From Funiculus sociatus GB2-C1 (GTDB lineage Bacteria; Cyanobacteriota; Cyanobacteriia; Cyanobacteriales; FACHB-T130), in assembly GCF_039962115.1 (NCBI RefSeq), contig NZ_JAMPKJ010000006.1:94446-158445 (forward strand): 64,000 bases of DNA, in the 5' to 3' direction. The notes beneath the pieces are model-generated. The model saw only the letters and a program-made list of their open reading frames with translations, did no database searches and was not told the DNA's origin. The position numbers and the translations under genes are program-made. Below are positions 26,627 through 36,260 of the stretch, one piece after another (position 1 is the stretch's first letter; the number at the start of each line of letters is the position of its first letter).

Positions 26627-27961
26627 ATGGGAAGAATTTTTATTTCAGCAGGTCACGGTGCTGGAGAGCCGGGCGCGAGAGTTGCTGGCACTACAGAAGC
26701 CCAGGAGATGATTTTACTGCGCGACCTAATTTTACAAGAATTGCGATCGCGCAATTTTGAAGTTCTTTCTGTCCCCGACGACCAGACAATGGAGCAGACA
26801 ATTTCTTGGATAAACGCCCGCGCTCGTAGCGGTGATGTAGCGCTTGAAATTCATGCCGATGCCATGTCCAACCCAGCGACTAGAGGCGCTAGCGTCTACT
26901 ACATTGCCAACAACGACCAGCGCAAGAAAAATGCTGAACTGCTACTTTTGGCACTACTGCGCCGCGTTCCCCAATTGCCCAGTCGGGGAGTTAAACCAGA
27001 CACAGCCACAGGCGTAGGTCGTTTAGAATTTTGCCGCAACATCACTATTCCCTCCCTGCTAATAGAAGTTGGGTTTCTCACCAACCCAGATGACCGCTTT
27101 TTAATTCAAAATCGTCGCCGCGACCTAGCACTAGGAATAGCAGACGGACTTGCCTCATGGAGCCGAGGTGATGGTGGCACCGTTCCTGGCACTGATCCTA
27201 CCTATGCTCCCATAAATATCAACATTAACAACCAGTTGTACGGGGAAAAAGGCATCCTGATTAATAGCAACGCCTACATCCCAATTGACTTGGTAGACAG
27301 GCTCTCAATTGACTTGACAAATAACACCTCAGTCCGTCGCGTACCATATCGGGGTGTAGTCTATGTTAAAGCCGTCGAACTGCGGAGCTTTAATATTTCT
27401 GTGAGCTGGGATAGCGCCACCAGTACCCTGTTTTTGCGCTCCATTTTACCAATCTGCCCCGGTCAGTTTGACCGAATTATGGGACATGGTAATACATCTG
27501 AGGTACAGCTGATTATGTTCCTCAAAGCTAATAATGAGAACGCCCTCGCCCTGTTTCCCGACTTACCTAAACTCTACCGGGAAGAAGCAACCATCGAAGG
27601 CGTAAACTATGACATTGCCTTCTCGCAAATGTGTGTAGAAACAGGCTTTTTGCGCTTCGGTAGCGATATCAGACCTAGCCAAAACAACTTTGCAGGTTTG
27701 GGAGCTGTCGGCGGTGCTTCCGAAAGCGCATCGTTTCCCAGCGCCAGAATTGGTGTCAGAGCGCATATCCAACATTTAAAAGCTTATGCTAGTCTGGAGC
27801 CTTTGGTACAAGAACAGGTAGACCCCCGCTTTCGCTTTGTCACACGAGGGATTGCGCCTCTGATCCAGCAGCTAAGCGGACGTTGGGCAGCAGATCCACA
27901 GTACGGCGCTAGAATTGAGGCAACTCTCAGACGGCTTTATGAGTCAGCAGGCTTACTGTAA
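26627..27961 (+). CDS. Two-domain peptidoglycan hydrolase: Amidase_3 plus GH73-type glucosaminidase
   Basis: 444 residues. The N-terminal N-acetylmuramoyl-L-alanine amidase domain (1-185) has zinc ligands H10 (SAGHGAGEPG), E24 or E27, and H76 (LEIHAD), with catalytic E147 (LIEVGFLTN). The middle (about 195-285) resembles a copper-amine-oxidase-N/stalk-like beta domain (YIPIDLVDRLSIDLT, VYVKAVELRSFNIS). The C-terminus (about 300-444) looks like GH73 beta-N-acetylglucosaminidase (YDIAFSQMCVETGFLRFG, NNFAGLGAVGG). It would cut both the peptide and the glycan of the wall. Oddly, the catalytic domain starts at residue 2, with no signal peptide. Confidence 0.85.
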   Translation: MGRIFISAGHGAGEPGARVAGTTEAQEMILLRDLILQELRSRNFEVLSVPDDQTMEQTISWINARARSGDVALEIHADAMSNPATRGASVYYIANNDQRKKNAELLLLALLRRVPQLPSRGVKPDTATGVGRLEFCRNITIPSLLIEVGFLTNPDDRFLIQNRRRDLALGIADGLASWSRGDGGTVPGTDPTYAPINININNQLYGEKGILINSNAYIPIDLVDRLSIDLTNNTSVRRVPYRGVVYVKAVELRSFNISVSWDSATSTLFLRSILPICPGQFDRIMGHGNTSEVQLIMFLKANNENALALFPDLPKLYREEATIEGVNYDIAFSQMCVETGFLRFGSDIRPSQNNFAGLGAVGGASESASFPSARIGVRAHIQHLKAYASLEPLVQEQVDPRFRFVTRGIAPLIQQLSGRWAADPQYGARIEATLRRLYESAGLL

Positions 27962-28491
27962 GATTTTAGATTTTGGATTAGCAATAAATCCAAAATCGTC
28001 AAGCTATTTTGAAAAAGCGAATAATTTCCCGAACGTGGTAGAGAAATTGGCTTTCTGCACCATTGCTTTACCCAAGGTTTTAGGTTAGAGGTGTTACTAC
28101 AAGGTGTAGTTACAAAATTCCCTAATGTAAGGGTTAAGGGGTGCTTGTGGGAATTTAAGCCCTGTAGAGACGTTCTATCTTAACGCTACCACGATTATCG
28201 CTTTGGCTTTTTTCCTTTAACCGAACAGTATTGCGGCTATTCTTTGCACCCCTTAAAAACGGGGTCGCCGTAGGCGGGGGAGCAAAACCTTATCCGAGAT
28301 GTATCGACAGCATTCCCTTGTAGCAGCAACGCCACCTCCAGACGAGCTACATCAAATTAAGCCGGATCTTTAGCATTTTCACACTGGACGATAGACGATA
28401 GAGGATAGACGATGGACTATAGACGACATTATTGTCTATAGTCCTGTGCCTAAATAGAACTGTAATCACCCTAACCTTGTCAGCCCTACAA
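27962..28491. other. Intergenic region with two hairpin repeats
   Basis: 530 bp without a supportable gene. A GATTTTGGATT / AATCCAAAATC hairpin (27969-27979 and 27987-27997) directly follows the amidase stop and may act as a weak terminator. Near the cyclase start, GATAGAC-type short units (28386-28410) lead into a perfect 11-bp inverted repeat (28414-28424 and 28434-28444). Confidence 0.6.
28414..28444. repeat. Perfect 11-bp inverted repeat upstream of the adenylate cyclase
   Basis: GGACTATAGAC and its complement flank a 9-nt loop, 48 bp before the chosen cyclase ATG. It could be an operator or a mobile short repeat; it is preceded by tandem GATAGACGATAGA-like units, which favours the latter. 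Confidence 0.5.
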
Positions 28492-31400
28492 ATGAGACTG
28501 CGAACGAAGACACTACTCGTCATTGGCGCGACCCTCGTAGGTCTAGTTGGGGTTCTGTATGCCACCTCCTCGACCATCTTGTTGCGTAGCCTCACCAGAG
28601 CAGAGGAACACAATGCCCGCCAAGTGGTTAAGGGAACAATTAATATTTTTGCGGAAACCGGAAACGACTTAAGCGTTACTGCTGTTGATTGGGCTAAGTG
28701 GGATGACACTTACAACTTTATCGAAAACCCAAACCAAGCCTATATAGAATCAAATCTCATTCCAGAATCCCTCACCAACTTACGGGTTAACTTGGTGGTG
28801 TACATAGACAAAAACTCAAAAATTGTCTTTGGTACAGGTTTTGATTTAAAAAACCAGAAAAAAACCCCGATTCCAGCGCTGATTCGAGAACGCATTTCCC
28901 CCAAAGATCCGCTTTTACAACGTCCCCTATCTAATCGCAGTTTGGCGGGACTGCTGCTGCTTCCTGAAGGGGCAATGCTGATTAATTCGCAGCCTATTTT
29001 ACCAACCAATGGCAAAGGAGCGAATCGCGGAGCCTTAATCTTTGGGCGCTATCTAGATGCTGCCGCTTTGGAAAAGATAAGTCGGATCAACCGTTTTCCC
29101 GTCACCATACACAGGCTAAATGATGCCAACATACCTGCCGACTTTCAAGCAGCGCAAAAAGCTTTGTTGCAGAAAGGACAGATTGCAGTCAACGCCACAA
29201 GCGATCGCACAGCCGGATACACCATACTAAAAGACATCTACGGCAAGCCGGCGCTGCTGTTGCGGGTGGATATCCCCAGAGAGATTTACCAGCAAGGCAA
29301 AATCCGCCTGCGCTATCTCATCGCATCCCTGCTAGTGGTGGGAGCGGTTTTTGGCGGCATAACCTTGCTGCTTCTGGAGCGATTAGTTTTGTCGCGGTTG
29401 GCTTCTTTGAACGCTGGGGTAAAGAAAATTGGCAACAGCAACGACCTTTCTATGCGCCTTGAAAGCCAGGGAAAAGATGAATTGTCCAGCTTGAGTGACA
29501 ACATCAACTTGATGCTGGCAGCCTTAGAACATCAAGTGCGTCAGCGACAAGAAAGCGAAGAACGTCACCGCGCCGTGGTTGAGCAAGCCTCGGAAGGAAT
29601 TTTTCTGGTTGATGTTGATACCAGACGCATTTTGGAAGCTAATACCGCCTTTGCTGAACTGGTGGGTTACACCTCCACGGCGTTGCTAGAACTGACAATT
29701 TATGATGTAATAGCCTCGCGTCGCGAAACCATTGACCAAAATATTCAGCGTATCCTGACAGAAAAACATCATGTCCTGGGAGAACGGCGCTACCAGCGGC
29801 AAGATGGAACTCTTGTGGATGTGGAAGTCTCTGCCAACCCGATTTCCTATGGTGGCAGAGAGGTGTTGTGTATCGTAGTTCGGGATATCACCCAGCGCAA
29901 ACAAGCCGAAGCAGAAATTCGCCAGAAAGAGGCGACACTCCAAGAAAGCGAGACTCGGCTACGCAAACAGCAGACAGCGCTGTTGGATATGGCTAGGTGT
30001 CAGCCCATCTACGCCGGAGATTTGAGCGCTGCATGGCGGGAGATTACCGAGACAGCAACTAACACTCTAGACGTGGAACGTGCCAGTGTGTGGCTCTACA
30101 ATTGGGGGCTCTCGACTGGCGACTGGGGAGAGAGGGAGAGTGGGAGCAGGGTAGAGGAAACAAACCAAAATCTAAAATTGGTTTGCGTTGACTTGTATGA
30201 ATTGCGTAACCAGCAGCATACCAGTGGCGCAGAACTGGCAGATGTTGACTATCCAGGCTATTTTCAAGCGTTAGAAGCGGATCGCGTAATTGCAGCTGAC
30301 GATGCTCACACCGATCCTCGAACTCAGGAGTTTTCCGTATCTTATCTCGCTCCTTTGGGGATTGCTTCTATGTTGGATGCGCCAATTCGGGTTGGGGGGC
30401 AAACAGTGGGGGTGCTTTGTCTGGAACACATCGGTACAGTTCGACACTGGGCGCTGGAGGAGCAGAATTTTGCTAGTTATTTGGCGTATATGGCTGCTTT
30501 GGCGATGGAAGCAAGCGACGCACGCCTTGCTGAAGCCGCACTCGCTACCAGTGAAGCTAAATTCCGCTCTCTGATTCTCAACAGTTCGGATTTAATCACT
30601 ATTTTTGGAGCTGACGGCATTACCCGCTATCAAAGTCCTTCGGTTTTCAACATTTTGGGATACCAGAAAGAGGACTTAATCGGCATAAATACCTTGTTCA
30701 TGGTTCACCCAAATGATATTTCTCGCGTTGCAGATACTTTCCAAAAATCTCTTGACAACCCTCATATTGTTTTTTCTTGTGAATATCGTTTTCCGCGAAA
30801 GGATGGCTCCTGGTGTTTTCTCGAATCAACTGGTAGCAATCTACTCGACGATCCATCAATAGCAGGTATGGTAGTTAACTCCCGCGATATCACCGAACGC
30901 AAGCAAGCTGAAGCAGCACTGCGCCAAGCCGAAGAGAGATATCGCAGCATCTTTGAAAACGCCGTTGAAGGCATTTTCCAAACCACTCTTGAAGGAAGCT
31001 ATATCAGCGTGAATCCTGCATTAGCACGCATATATGGTTACTCTTCACCAGAAGAAATGATGGCGAAGATTACCAATGTTGAGCAGCAAGTTTACGTTGA
31101 CCCTAACCGACGTGCGGAATTTATTGCTGCCATGCAGAAGGATAATTCCGTGTCTCGGTTTGAATCTCAAGTTTATCGTCAGGATGGTAGTATTATTTGG
31201 ATTTCTGAAAGCGCACGCAACGTTAGAAATTCTCAAGGGCAAGTTTTGTATTATGAAGGCACTGTCCAAGATATTACTGAGCGCAAACTAGCAGAAGAAG
31301 CACTGCGCTATCAACAGGAACAATCTGAATTGCTGTTGCTCAATATTTTACCGAAGTTAATTGCTGAGCGGCTAAAAGGAGATGAAAGTACCATTGCTGA

Positions 31401-31965
31401 CAGTTTTGCGGAAGTGACAGTTTTATTTGCTGATATTGTTGGTTTTACAGAACTTTCTGCTGATACAGCGCCAACTAAACTCGTAGAGTTGCTTAACGAG
31501 ATATTTTCAGCTTTTGACCTACTAGCTGAAAAACACGGATTGGAGAAAATTAAAACTATCGGCGATGCCTATATGGTAGTAGGTGGTTTGCCAACACCCA
31601 GAGCCGATCACGCCGAAGCGATCGCGGCGATGGCGCTGGATATGCAGAATGCGATCGCTCACTTCAACCGCAAGAACGATAAAACTTTCAGCATCCGTAT
31701 CGGCATCAACACAGGGCCAGTTGTTGCTGGTGTTATTGGTATCAAAAAGTTTATTTACGATCTGTGGGGCGACACGGTAAATACCGCTTCTCGCATGGAA
31801 TCCCACGGAATACCCGGTGAAATACAAGTTACAGATGCTACATACGAATTATTAAAATATCAGTATCAGTTTCAGGAGCGGGGTGTTATTCAAGTAAAAG
31901 GCAAAGGCAACATGACAACTTATCTCCTGGTTGGGAAAAAAGTTAAAAACCACGTAGTTCTATAA
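28492..31965 (+). CDS. Membrane adenylate cyclase with CHASE4, HAMP, PAS, GAF and class III catalytic domains
   Basis: 1157 residues from ATG 28492; an in-frame TTG at 28432 lies in a palindrome loop and is unlikely. Order: TM1 (about 5-27), extracytoplasmic CHASE4 (about 41-250, VDWAKWDDTYNFIEN), TM2 (about 273-295), HAMP (296-348), PAS (357-475), GAF (500-680), two PAS domains (686-940) and a class III cyclase (about 973-1110). Catalytic D981 (LFADIVGFTEL), K1021 (EKIKTIGDAYM) and YDLWGDTVNTASR fit ATP rather than GTP use. It should make cAMP in response to an external and one or more internal signals. An in-frame, repeat-like insertion lies in the GAF domain (30100-30180). Confidence 0.93.
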   Translation: MRLRTKTLLVIGATLVGLVGVLYATSSTILLRSLTRAEEHNARQVVKGTINIFAETGNDLSVTAVDWAKWDDTYNFIENPNQAYIESNLIPESLTNLRVNLVVYIDKNSKIVFGTGFDLKNQKKTPIPALIRERISPKDPLLQRPLSNRSLAGLLLLPEGAMLINSQPILPTNGKGANRGALIFGRYLDAAALEKISRINRFPVTIHRLNDANIPADFQAAQKALLQKGQIAVNATSDRTAGYTILKDIYGKPALLLRVDIPREIYQQGKIRLRYLIASLLVVGAVFGGITLLLLERLVLSRLASLNAGVKKIGNSNDLSMRLESQGKDELSSLSDNINLMLAALEHQVRQRQESEERHRAVVEQASEGIFLVDVDTRRILEANTAFAELVGYTSTALLELTIYDVIASRRETIDQNIQRILTEKHHVLGERRYQRQDGTLVDVEVSANPISYGGREVLCIVVRDITQRKQAEAEIRQKEATLQESETRLRKQQTALLDMARCQPIYAGDLSAAWREITETATNTLDVERASVWLYNWGLSTGDWGERESGSRVEETNQNLKLVCVDLYELRNQQHTSGAELADVDYPGYFQALEADRVIAADDAHTDPRTQEFSVSYLAPLGIASMLDAPIRVGGQTVGVLCLEHIGTVRHWALEEQNFASYLAYMAALAMEASDARLAEAALATSEAKFRSLILNSSDLITIFGADGITRYQSPSVFNILGYQKEDLIGINTLFMVHPNDISRVADTFQKSLDNPHIVFSCEYRFPRKDGSWCFLESTGSNLLDDPSIAGMVVNSRDITERKQAEAALRQAEERYRSIFENAVEGIFQTTLEGSYISVNPALARIYGYSSPEEMMAKITNVEQQVYVDPNRRAEFIAAMQKDNSVSRFESQVYRQDGSIIWISESARNVRNSQGQVLYYEGTVQDITERKLAEEALRYQQEQSELLLLNILPKLIAERLKGDESTIADSFAEVTVLFADIVGFTELSADTAPTKLVELLNEIFSAFDLLAEKHGLEKIKTIGDAYMVVGGLPTPRADHAEAIAAMALDMQNAIAHFNRKNDKTFSIRIGINTGPVVAGVIGIKKFIYDLWGDTVNTASRMESHGIPGEIQVTDATYELLKYQYQFQERGVIQVKGKGNMTTYLLVGKKVKNHVVL

Positions 31966-31992
31966 GTGCGTCTGAAAAGCGATACATCTGGA

Positions 31993-32015
31993 GGGACATG
32001 GCATTGCCATGTCCC
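31993..32015. repeat. Short palindromic repeat, GGGACATGGC family
   Basis: A perfect 10-bp stem with a 3-nt loop (GGGACATGGC-ATT-GCCATGTCCC) 30 bp after the cyclase stop, followed by CTACAACAC and A/T-rich sequence. Related palindromes occur at 45267-45297 and as the ends of the 57021-57229 element. It may help end the transcript but lacks an immediate T run. Confidence 0.6.
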
Positions 32016-32245
32016 TACAACACAATAAAAAATTTTTTTCGTTAAAAATTTTTAACTGGGAATGCTATTAGCGAGGCGACCGCCTCACGTATCATCCAAG
32101 CTTTCCTGAGTCCTTGGGGGAGATAGCGCCTCTCTTGTGAGCGTTTCCAGTCTGAAACTCTTAACGAGAATCTCCCACTCTCCCCGGCTGCCCCTATGTC
32201 AGCTGTGTTACTATCTGGGAAAATCTTCTCTTATCTCGATCACTC

Positions 32246-32743
32246 ATGGGCAAGGTTCTGGTGTTAAACGCCTCGTATGAACCGCTCAATATAACGAGCT
32301 GGCGACGCGCGGCAGTCTTGTTGATCAAAGGGAAAGCCGAACAAGTTGAACACAACGGCAAACTCGTATATACAGAGTTCCCATTACCAACGGTTATTCG
32401 ACTGCGATACTATGTCCGAGTTCCTTACAAGGAAATTCCTCTGACCCGTCGAAATATCCTCCATCGTGATAATCACTCCTGTCAATACTGCTCTTACACG
32501 GGTGATGATTTAACCCTCGATCATGTGATTCCCCGTTCTCGCGGTGGTGGTGATAGCTGGGAAAACATTGTCACCGCTTGCGTCCGGTGCAATGTCAACA
32601 AAGGTAGCCGCACTCCCAAAGAAGCAAATATGATATTGCGACACCCTCCCCGAAAACCATACAGTAGCCTGCACTTTGAGGTTGCTAAACACCTCAAGAG
32701 TGGTACGCATCAGGAATGGCGAAAATATGTAATTGGTCTTTAA
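32246..32743 (+). CDS. HNH endonuclease family protein
   Basis: 165 residues. The N-terminal half (MGKVLVLNASYEPLNITSWR, ...RYYVRVPYKEIPLTRRNIL) is the conserved lead of a cyanobacterial HNH family. The HNH/zinc core is CQYC...LTLDHVIPRSRGG...NIVTACVRCN with two CxxC pairs and the D-H catalytic step. It would cut or nick nucleic acid. It is widespread and chromosomal in phototrophs rather than part of a known phage or intron; the physiological role is unknown. It is a single gene with its own terminator. Confidence 0.87.
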   Translation: MGKVLVLNASYEPLNITSWRRAAVLLIKGKAEQVEHNGKLVYTEFPLPTVIRLRYYVRVPYKEIPLTRRNILHRDNHSCQYCSYTGDDLTLDHVIPRSRGGGDSWENIVTACVRCNVNKGSRTPKEANMILRHPPRKPYSSLHFEVAKHLKSGTHQEWRKYVIGL

Positions 32744-32780
32744 ACCCCCTACACCAATCAATAGGTGCAGGGGGTTTTTT
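32742..32780 (+). terminator. Rho-independent terminator of the HNH gene
   Basis: Stem arms 32742-32755 and 32764-32777 (AAACCCCCTACACC with GGTGCAGGGGGTTT, one A/C mismatch), loop AATCAATA, then a T run. It overlaps the TAA stop of the HNH gene. Confidence 0.88.
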
Positions 32781-32785
32781 GTCAA

Positions 32786-33111
32786 AACTCAAAAGAAAGA
32801 ACTAACTTGTATTTCTAAGCTGTTAAGTTTCTGTGTCAAGTCCGGAAAACGCGACCACAGAGGGAGTGCGGCTGGTCAATTTTTTTGTCAAGATCGATGA
32901 ATAAGTCGGTCTGTCCAGCTCGGCATCCTATCACCACCGTCTGAAAACCTGGTTGGCTCAGAAAAAGCTCATTTTGAAGCATATGTACTCTTCTTGTTCA
33001 TAGCCTGGATCAATTTTGGCCAACCCTCAAACATCTGGCAGTAAGTGTGAGGACAATTGCGGCAGCAACTGGAATATTAATCAGAAAATACTTTGACATT
33101 GCGTCATTTAT
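32786..33111. other. Intergenic region, no gene seen
   Basis: 326 bp between the HNH terminator and the DHH gene. No ORF, RNA or clear repeat is supportable; it probably holds the promoter of the downstream DHH-sixA-gltA set. Confidence 0.5.
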
Positions 33112-34398
33112 ATGCAATCAAATTTGCTCAAGCCTCTCAATGGTTCTTCAATAGCCGCTGGATCGATGTCTATAGACAATCAGCAAAATTTAGCGTCTGT
33201 TGTGGAAACTCAAGAAATGGAGCCAGCTGCCAAACAATCGAGCCATGCTTCGGGGAATTATTCTAGAAGAGTGTCGAACGAACCGCCGCCAGAACGTGTA
33301 GTCGAGTTGTTACGACAAACTTTAGAGCGTCACCGAGGCGATCGCCAGCTGGTGCTACTGCAAGATTTTCCCGATCCAGATGCTCTTTCTGGAGCTTGGG
33401 CGTATCAACTTATTGCTAAGCAGTACAATATCCAGTGCGAAATTGTCTATGCTGGTACTCTTAGCCATCAGGAAAATATTGCTCTGGTTAAACTTACGGG
33501 TTTACCTGCTAGACGCTGGGGTATCCAGAGCCTGAAGGAAAAAGATTTATCGGTGTATCAGGGATGCGTTTTGATTGATAATCAAGGCACTACTTGTCAA
33601 TTACTGCCTCTGGTGCAACAGGCTGGCATCCCGATTATGGTTGTGATTGACCATCACAGTACCCAGAACGAACTCAACGCGGAATTTACAGATATTCGCC
33701 CTAGTACCAGAGCTACTGCCACGATTTTAACTCAGTATCTCCAGGCGGGTTTACTGAAGTTGGATAGCAGTGTCAGCGATCACGTTAAATGCGCTACGGC
33801 GTTGATGCACGGGTTAAGGTCGGATACTAACCGACTGATGCAGGCGCAGGAAGAGGATTTTCAGGCGGCGGGGTATCTGAGCCGATTTTATGATGCTCAA
33901 TTGCTGAATGCAGTTTTGCAGGCTTATCGGTCTAAGCGGGTGATGGATGTGATCGAGCGATCGCTTACTAACCGCAGCGTCCAGAATAACTTCTCCATCG
34001 CTGGTGTCGGCTACCTCCGCTATGAAGACCGAGATGCCATCCCCCAAGCGGCAGATTTTCTAGTAACAGAAGAAAACGTCCACACTGCTGTCGTTTACGG
34101 GATTGTCCACGACGAAGACGAAGAACTCGAAGTCGTCATCGGTTCTCTGAGAACCAGCAAACTTACCCTCGACCCTGACGAATTTATCAAAGAAGCCTTT
34201 GGGCAAGACAGTCAGGGACGCTTCTTTGGTGGTGGTAGACTTTCAGCAGGCGGCTTTGAAATCCCCATGGGATTTTTGGGCGGCTTTAATGAAAATTCCG
34301 AGTACGCCAAGATAAAATGGGAAGTTTTTGATAGCCAAATCAAGCAAAAACTCCTCCGCTTGGTCAACCCCAAAGATAACCTACTTCATGGAGAGTAA
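33112..34398 (+). CDS. DHH/DHHA1 family phosphoesterase (NrnA-like)
   Basis: 428 residues. An unconserved 75-residue start precedes the DHH domain: LLQDFPDPDALSGAWAY (metal-binding D-x-D), GCVLIDNQG and MVVIDHHST (DHH). The C-terminal DHHA1 domain has FFGGGRLSAGGFEIPMGFL. Enzymes of this group cleave nano-oligoribonucleotides or 3'-phosphoadenosine 5'-phosphate with Mn2+. A start at 33163 is also possible and would lose 17 residues. It stands 29 bp before sixA on the same strand. Substrate choice (nanoRNA, pAp or cyclic dinucleotide products) is not decided by sequence. Confidence 0.88.
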   Translation: MQSNLLKPLNGSSIAAGSMSIDNQQNLASVVETQEMEPAAKQSSHASGNYSRRVSNEPPPERVVELLRQTLERHRGDRQLVLLQDFPDPDALSGAWAYQLIAKQYNIQCEIVYAGTLSHQENIALVKLTGLPARRWGIQSLKEKDLSVYQGCVLIDNQGTTCQLLPLVQQAGIPIMVVIDHHSTQNELNAEFTDIRPSTRATATILTQYLQAGLLKLDSSVSDHVKCATALMHGLRSDTNRLMQAQEEDFQAAGYLSRFYDAQLLNAVLQAYRSKRVMDVIERSLTNRSVQNNFSIAGVGYLRYEDRDAIPQAADFLVTEENVHTAVVYGIVHDEDEELEVVIGSLRTSKLTLDPDEFIKEAFGQDSQGRFFGGGRLSAGGFEIPMGFLGGFNENSEYAKIKWEVFDSQIKQKLLRLVNPKDNLLHGE

Positions 34399-34427
34399 AG
34401 GTTGGGGAGTGGGCAATAGGATTACCA

Positions 34428-34925
34428 ATGACCACGAAACTATACTTAATTCGTCACGGAATCGCAGCCGATCCATCTGAGTATGAAAGCGATCGCGATC
34501 GCCCCTTGACAGCCGTTGGGCAGCAAAAAACTGGTAAAGTAGCAAAACGGCTGCAAGAGTTGGATCTGCATTTTGACCTGATTCTCACGAGTCCCCTAGT
34601 CAGGGCGCGTCAAACTGCCAAAATTCTCTACCACACTAATCTGAGTTCCCATCTCGAAGAATCAAACCAGCTTGCTCCCGGTGGAAATATCCATACTTGG
34701 ATCAACTGGTTAGAAGCATGGCAAAACTCAGGCGGTTCCCAGTTAGCGCTAGTTGGTCATCAACCAGACTTGGGAAATTGGGCAGAAATCTTGGTTTGGG
34801 GTAATGTCAAAACAACAATCATCCTGAAAAAAGCAGGAATTATCGGGTTAAACTTGCCATCTAGCGGTTCGCCCATAGGTAATAGCGAACTATTTTGGCT
34901 GACAGCACCCAAGCTGTTACTGTAA
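34428..34925 (+). CDS. sixA: Phosphohistidine phosphatase SixA
   Basis: 165 residues, the SixA size. LYLIRHGIAADPSEYESDRD has the RHG catalytic motif (phospho-acceptor H); LILTSPLVRARQTAKIL and LVGHQPDLG supply the second arginine and histidine of the histidine phosphatase superfamily. SixA dephosphorylates phosphohistidine on Hpt or PTS proteins. It is linked closely to the DHH gene and 94 bp from gltA. The many Hpt and kinase proteins in this window would be possible substrates, but no direct link is seen. Confidence 0.92.
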   Translation: MTTKLYLIRHGIAADPSEYESDRDRPLTAVGQQKTGKVAKRLQELDLHFDLILTSPLVRARQTAKILYHTNLSSHLEESNQLAPGGNIHTWINWLEAWQNSGGSQLALVGHQPDLGNWAEILVWGNVKTTIILKKAGIIGLNLPSSGSPIGNSELFWLTAPKLLL

Positions 34926-35019
34926 TGCCGATAAAATAATTCTGGTAAAAAGGGCGACCGATACATCCATTTTTGGTAAGTTACCCTGAAAATGTTTCAC
35001 TCACCCAACTGGTAGTAAC

Positions 35020-36153
35020 ATGACTGTCTGCGAGTATAAACCAGGTCTAGAAGGCATTCCGGCTGCCCAATCCAGCATCAGCTACGTTGATGGTAAAGAG
35101 GGGATACTGGAATACAGAGGCATTCGTATCGAAGACCTCGCAGAAAAAAGTACGTTTTTGGAAACGTCGTATTTATTAATTTGGGGTGAACTCCCGACAA
35201 AGGAAGAACTCGAAGCCTTTGAAAGTGAAATTCGTTACCACAGGCGGATTAAATATCGCATCCGGGACATGATGAAATGCTTCCCCGAAACCGGACACCC
35301 GATGGATGCGCTACAAGCCTCAGCAGCGGCTCTAGGACTGTTTTACTCCCGTCGCGCCTTGGATAACCCAGCTTACATTCGCCAAGCCGTGGTGCGCCTT
35401 TTAGCAAAGATTCCGACAATGGTGGCGGCGTTCCAGCTGATGCGGAAAGGTAACGACCCGGTGCGTCCTCGCGACGATCTCGACTATGCTGGCAATTTCC
35501 TATATATGCTAAACGAGCGGGAACCCGATCCGCTGGCGGCTAGGATTTTCGATGTCTGTCTGACGCTCCATGCAGAGCATACGATGAATGCTTCCACCTT
35601 TTCAGCTAGGGTAACGGCTTCGACTCTGACTGACCCCTACGCAGTAGTAGCCTCAGCTGTGGGAACTTTAGCAGGCCCTCTGCATGGTGGAGCGAATGAA
35701 GAAGTCATCACCATGTTAGAAGAAATTGGCTCGGTGGAAAATGTCCGCCCTTGGCTGGATAATTTGCCGCCCAAGTCTAAAATTATGGGCTTTGGTCATC
35801 GCGTCTACAAGGTGAAAGATCCGCGAGCAACAATTCTGCAAAGTTTAGCAGAGCAGTTGTTTGAGAAGTTTGGACACGATAAATACTATGACATTGCCGT
35901 GGAGTTGGAAAAGGCAGTCGAGGAAAAATTAGGCCCAAAAGGAATTTATCCAAACGTAGATTTTTACTCTGGTTTGGTTTATCGGAAAATGGCAATTCCC
36001 ACAGATTTGTTTACTCCGGTGTTTGCGATCGCTCGCGTAGCTGGTTGGCTTGCTCACTGGAAAGAACAGCTCGGAGAAAACCGCATCTTCCGTCCTACCC
36101 AAATGTACACTGGCGATCGCGGAGCTGCCTATATCCCCATCGACCAGCGCTAG
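35020..36153 (+). CDS. gltA: Citrate synthase
   Basis: 377 residues, the type-I/short bacterial length. It condenses acetyl-CoA and oxaloacetate. Catalytic histidines are seen in LHAEHTMNASTF and GPLHGGANEEV (the GHGxxx region), and in IMGFGHRVYKVKDPRA; the aspartate is in YPNVDFYSGLVY. It begins MTVCEYKPGLEGIPAAQSSI, typical of cyanobacteria. Downstream is a clear terminator. No aconitase or isocitrate dehydrogenase gene is adjacent. Confidence 0.96.
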   Translation: MTVCEYKPGLEGIPAAQSSISYVDGKEGILEYRGIRIEDLAEKSTFLETSYLLIWGELPTKEELEAFESEIRYHRRIKYRIRDMMKCFPETGHPMDALQASAAALGLFYSRRALDNPAYIRQAVVRLLAKIPTMVAAFQLMRKGNDPVRPRDDLDYAGNFLYMLNEREPDPLAARIFDVCLTLHAEHTMNASTFSARVTASTLTDPYAVVASAVGTLAGPLHGGANEEVITMLEEIGSVENVRPWLDNLPPKSKIMGFGHRVYKVKDPRATILQSLAEQLFEKFGHDKYYDIAVELEKAVEEKLGPKGIYPNVDFYSGLVYRKMAIPTDLFTPVFAIARVAGWLAHWKEQLGENRIFRPTQMYTGDRGAAYIPIDQR

Positions 36154-36182
36154 ATACAAGTTAAAACAAAAAATTATTTCTC

Positions 36183-36219
36183 ATGTAGAGACGTTTGGAA
36201 ACATCTCTACATTTTTTTT
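36183..36219 (+). terminator. Rho-independent terminator of gltA
   Basis: ATGTAGAGA (36183-36191) pairs with TCTCTACAT about 15 nt later, with GTTT/AAAC continuing inside the loop, followed by a run of eight T. It starts about 30 bp after the gltA stop. Confidence 0.88.
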
Positions 36220-36260
36220 GATGGGTGCCACAATTATTAATAAGAAAACAAAAATTTAAT

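Noticed and set aside
28432..28491. Longer TTG start for the adenylate cyclase
   Set aside because: The TTG sits in the loop of a perfect palindrome and the added 20 residues are not like the following membrane segment.
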